The notes under the pieces: generated by a model
Database searches by the model: none
Told to the model about the DNA's origin: nothing
What the model saw: the letters and a program-made list of their open reading frames with translations, nothing else
Shown here: positions 4,727 through 6,877 of the stretch, piece by piece
Layout of the letters: every line of letters starts with the position of its first letter
Numbering within the stretch: the first letter of the stretch is position 1
Made by a program: the position numbers and the translations under genes
Source: CAYTSW01 sp964440605
Lineage (GTDB): Bacteria > Planctomycetota > Phycisphaerae > Phycisphaerales > UBA1924
Direction: 5' to 3'
Assembly (NCBI GenBank): GCA_964440605.1
Contig: CAYTSW010000143.1
Coordinates: 1 to 6,877, forward strand
DNA length: 6,877 nt

Positions 4727-6454
4727 ATGGGTGAACTCAATCGAGCGGTGGTGGCGGCGAGCGTGCTGGGGTTGGCCGGCGTGGCGATGGGCGAAGAGAA
4801 CGCCCGCGCAGCCGGGCAGACCGCGACGGGCTACGTCTTCCACGACATCAACGGCAACGAGCGCAAGGACGCCGGGGAGCCGGGCGTCTCGGGGGTGCTG
4901 GTGTCCAATGAGCGGGACGTCGTCATGACGGACGGGAGTGGGTACTACGAACTGCCGGTGGATGACGACACGATTTTGTTCGTCATCAAGCCGCGGAACT
5001 GGCGCACGCTGATCGACGATCACAACCTGCCGCGGTTCTACTACATCCATAAGCCGAACGGCTCGCCCGACCTGAAGTACGGCGGCGTCGCGCCCACCGG
5101 GCCGCTGCCCGAGTCCGTCGATTTCCCGCTCTACCCGACCGAGGAGCCGGACCGGTTCAATGTGATCCTGTTCGGCGACCCGCAGCCGTACTCGATCGAG
5201 CAGGTCAACGAGTTTGCGCAGGACATCATCCCGGAGGTGATCGACTTCGTGGAGGCGGAGGGCGCGGCGTTCGGCGTCTCGCTGGGCGACCTCGTGGGCG
5301 ATGACCTCAACTTGTTTCACCCGCTGAACGACTTCGTCAGCAGCGTCGGCATTCCCTGGCGGAACGTCTACGGCAACCACGACATGGACTTTGACTCCCC
5401 CGGCGATGAGCACGCCGACGAGACGTTCAACCGTGTGTACGGGCCGACGACGTATGCCTTTCAGTATGGCCCTGCACTTTTCGTCGTGATCGACAACGTG
5501 ATCTACAACGGGCCGACGGAGGATCGGCCGAAGGGGTCGTATCAGGCGGGTTTGACTGATGATCAGCGTGCTTTTTTGAACAACTTCGTTGACTCGTTCT
5601 GGCCGAAGGAGCAGCACGCGCAGGCACCTCTGACGTCTCGCCTGAAGCGTGTTCGGCGTGATGCTGCGAGGTGGGCTGAGTTGAGATCCGTAGCGGGAGA
5701 GGCGTTGCCGCTCCGTTACGGGGTTGCGACGCTCTTCTTTACGATGATGCACATCCCGGCCGTCGAGTTCGACAATCCGGCCGCTGAGATAATATCGCCA
5801 TATGCTCGCGCGCAAGGCGCGGCTCCCCTATCCATTGCTGCCCATTGGCACCGTCAGCATTACTTCCCCCTGGAGGGCGGCCACCACCATCTCGTGCACG
5901 CCACGACTTCCGGCTCGTGGTGGCAGGGCGCGCCGGATGAGTTCGGCATCCCGCACACGATGATGCGAGACGGCAAGCCGAACGGGTGGTCGGTGTTGAC
6001 GGTCGATCCCGAGCTCGAGCGGGGGTACGAGGTGCGGTTCAAGCCGGCGCGTCGGCCCTGGTCGGACCAGATGCACATCGTCGCGCCGGACGCGGTGTGG
6101 CCGCGCGAGGCGGGGGAGACCGATGTGGTTGTCAATCTGTACTCGGGCAGCGAGCTGTCGAAGGTGGAGATGCGCGTGGTGCACGCGGGCGATGAGGGGG
6201 CGGCGACGGGCTGGAAGGTGATGGAGACGTTCGAGGGCGTCGACCCGTACTGGCGGCGGCTGAAAGACTTGCAGGAGACCGACAGCCCGCCGCCGGGGCG
6301 CAAGCTGACTGGGCTGAACGCCGAGACGACGCTCTGGCGTGCGACGCTGCCGGCGGGCCTGCAGCCGGGCACGTACACCATCGAGGTGCGCGAGGAGAAC
6401 ATGTACGGGCACGTCCACACCAAGCGGCGTGTGATTCGCGTGTTGGAGGAGTAG
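4727..6454 (+). CDS. Secreted calcineurin-like metallophosphoesterase with N-terminal SdrD_B-like domain
   Basis: This 575-residue exported protein hydrolyses a phosphoester of unknown identity. A signal peptide covers about residues 1-22 or 1-28. Residues 35-77 form a small beta domain (GYVFHDINGNERKDAGEPG, then TDGSGYYELP) like SdrD_B or carboxypeptidase-regulatory folds; D40, N42, N44 and D48 resemble a calcium loop. The catalytic domain has GDPQ (150-153, Gln where many relatives have His), GDLVGDD (187-193), GNHD (216-219), MHIP with H342, and AHWH (372-375) in place of the usual GHxH. HATTSGSWW and GIPHTMM (390-413) plus the remaining C-terminal part fit what I recall as the MetallophosN/Metallophos/MetallophosC layout (PF16371, PF16370). 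Residues about 292-385 depart from the family: extra basic sequence (about 292-335) and a shortened stretch before HHHL, encoded with unusual codons. All metal ligands remain, so activity is likely. It has its own upstream region and strong ribosome site. Confidence 0.9.
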   Translation: MGELNRAVVAASVLGLAGVAMGEENARAAGQTATGYVFHDINGNERKDAGEPGVSGVLVSNERDVVMTDGSGYYELPVDDDTILFVIKPRNWRTLIDDHNLPRFYYIHKPNGSPDLKYGGVAPTGPLPESVDFPLYPTEEPDRFNVILFGDPQPYSIEQVNEFAQDIIPEVIDFVEAEGAAFGVSLGDLVGDDLNLFHPLNDFVSSVGIPWRNVYGNHDMDFDSPGDEHADETFNRVYGPTTYAFQYGPALFVVIDNVIYNGPTEDRPKGSYQAGLTDDQRAFLNNFVDSFWPKEQHAQAPLTSRLKRVRRDAARWAELRSVAGEALPLRYGVATLFFTMMHIPAVEFDNPAAEIISPYARAQGAAPLSIAAHWHRQHYFPLEGGHHHLVHATTSGSWWQGAPDEFGIPHTMMRDGKPNGWSVLTVDPELERGYEVRFKPARRPWSDQMHIVAPDAVWPREAGETDVVVNLYSGSELSKVEMRVVHAGDEGAATGWKVMETFEGVDPYWRRLKDLQETDSPPPGRKLTGLNAETTLWRATLPAGLQPGTYTIEVREENMYGHVHTKRRVIRVLEE

Positions 6455-6480
6455 GGGGTGCCGGAGGGAGTGGGGGACTC

Positions 6481-6565
6481 CGGGTGCCCGGCTACTGCGC
6501 AGCAGAAGCCGGTAGTTGACGTGTGGCACTCGTCCGGGTTCGGCTGCGCCGTACCCGGGCACCCG
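6481..6565. repeat. Nested inverted repeats in second convergent spacer
   Basis: An 11-bp perfect inverted repeat (CGGGTGCCCGG at 6481-6491 and CCGGGCACCCG at 6555-6565) brackets this spacer. Within it, CCGGCT (6488-6493) can instead pair with AGCCGG (6507-6512). It lies between the converging phosphoesterase and SUI1 genes and could stop transcription from both sides or be a dispersed palindromic element. No T-tract is present. Confidence 0.5.
6534..6558. terminator. Stable hairpin, possible terminator
   Basis: CCGGGT (6534-6539) pairs with ACCCGG (6553-6558), and inside CGGC (6541-6544) pairs with GCCG (6548-6551) around a TGC loop. One T-T mismatch separates the stems, giving 10 paired bases in 25 nt. 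It overlaps one arm of the larger inverted repeat, so the two structures are mutually exclusive. Role is inferred from its place 28 bp beyond the SUI1 stop. Confidence 0.45.
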
Positions 6566-6586
6566 TGAGCGAAGCCAACCGCGTCG

Positions 6587-6877
6587 TCACCCTCCGCCGG
6601 GTTTGGCGTGGTAGCCCTGGGCGTTGAGGTGGTCGACGACGGCTTGTTGGTGGTCGCCCTGGATAATCAGTTCGTCGCCGTCGAGTCCGCCGCCGGCGCC
6701 GAGCTTGGTGCGCAGCGCTTTGAGGAGCGCTTTGAGGTCGGTGGCTTCGGGGTCGAGTTCGGCGATGATGGTGCACCACTTGCCGCGGCGTTTCTCGCGG
6801 CGGACGCGCGGGTGCTGGTGCTTGGGCAGCACGACGTCGCCCGCGGCGTTGCGGGGGCACCCGCATTCGCCGAGCGG
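6587..6877 (-). CDS. SUI1/eIF1-like translation factor (YciH family), 5' end beyond the window
   Basis: This is a bacterial SUI1-domain protein, related to eukaryotic eIF1 and E. coli YciH, thought to act on the small ribosomal subunit in start-codon selection. The visible 96 residues include the fold's marks: a basic entry (RREKRRGKWCTII), LKALLKALRTKLGAGG, the DGDELIIQGDH strand-loop, and the terminal helix and strand QAVVDHLNAQGYHAKPGGG, ending where family members end. A GTG at 6832 could be called as the start of an 81-residue protein. However, the frame stays open to the window edge and encodes PLGECGCPRNAAGDVV before it. That segment has a C-x-C pair like the Cys-containing N-terminal parts I recall in related short SUI1 proteins. 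I therefore treat the gene as truncated at the right edge. It converges with the phosphoesterase gene. Confidence 0.88.
   Translation of the reverse strand, partial: PLGECGCPRNAAGDVVLPKHQHPRVRREKRRGKWCTIIAELDPEATDLKALLKALRTKLGAGGGLDGDELIIQGDHQQAVVDHLNAQGYHAKPGGG

Noticed and set aside
4709..5815. Antisense open frame (368 codons) opposite the phosphoesterase
   Set aside because: Arg/Val/His-rich shadow of a gene with clear catalytic motifs on the plus strand.
5555..5875. Inserted mobile element or intein in the phosphoesterase
   Set aside because: No terminal inverted repeats, target duplication or intein motifs; the frame is uninterrupted and the family's metal ligands lie within the segment.

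Overview
The window is high G+C and contains five protein-coding genes plus the tail of a sixth, with no mobile element, CRISPR array, tRNA or rRNA that I can see. Gene content and style suggest an environmental planctomycete, possibly of the Phycisphaerae: a secreted calcineurin-like phosphoesterase, a plant-type ferredoxin-NADP reductase, a small bacterial SUI1 protein, an unfamiliar Ala/Arg-rich secreted protein, and intergenic hairpin repeats. This placement is inferred from general resemblance, not from a marker gene. Bases 1-46 are not biological. They match an Illumina TruSeq index adapter, so the left end is an assembly artefact and native sequence starts at about base 47.

Layout. 48-419 (+) is the C-terminal part of a GT4-type glycosyltransferase. 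385/412-2607 (+) is a 740-residue secreted, mostly helical protein that I cannot assign. 2625-3356 (+) is a PIG-L/LmbE zinc deacetylase of the BshB1-like type. These three genes overlap or sit 17 bp apart and look like one transcription unit. 3357-3552 is a convergent intergenic spacer made of repeat-like sequence: an ACGCAG repeat, a purine-rich stretch and two perfect hairpins. 3553-4515 (-) is a plant-type ferredoxin-NADP(+) reductase. 4516-4726 is the divergent upstream region shared by the reductase and the next gene. 4727-6454 (+) is a secreted calcineurin-like phosphoesterase with an N-terminal SdrD_B-like beta domain. 6455-6586 is a second convergent spacer with nested inverted repeats. 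6587-6877 (-) is a SUI1/eIF1-like protein whose N-terminus runs off the right end.

Functionally, the left operon joins a sugar transferase to an N-acyl-sugar-type deacetylase, which points to glycan or glycoconjugate (less likely low-molecular-weight thiol) metabolism, with the secreted helical protein of unknown role between them. The reductase, phosphoesterase and SUI1 genes look like independent units. I found no convincing new defence or mobile system. The points most worth a second look are the adapter artefact, a compositionally odd and family-divergent segment inside the phosphoesterase, the unassigned secreted protein, and an unusual C-terminus on the reductase.
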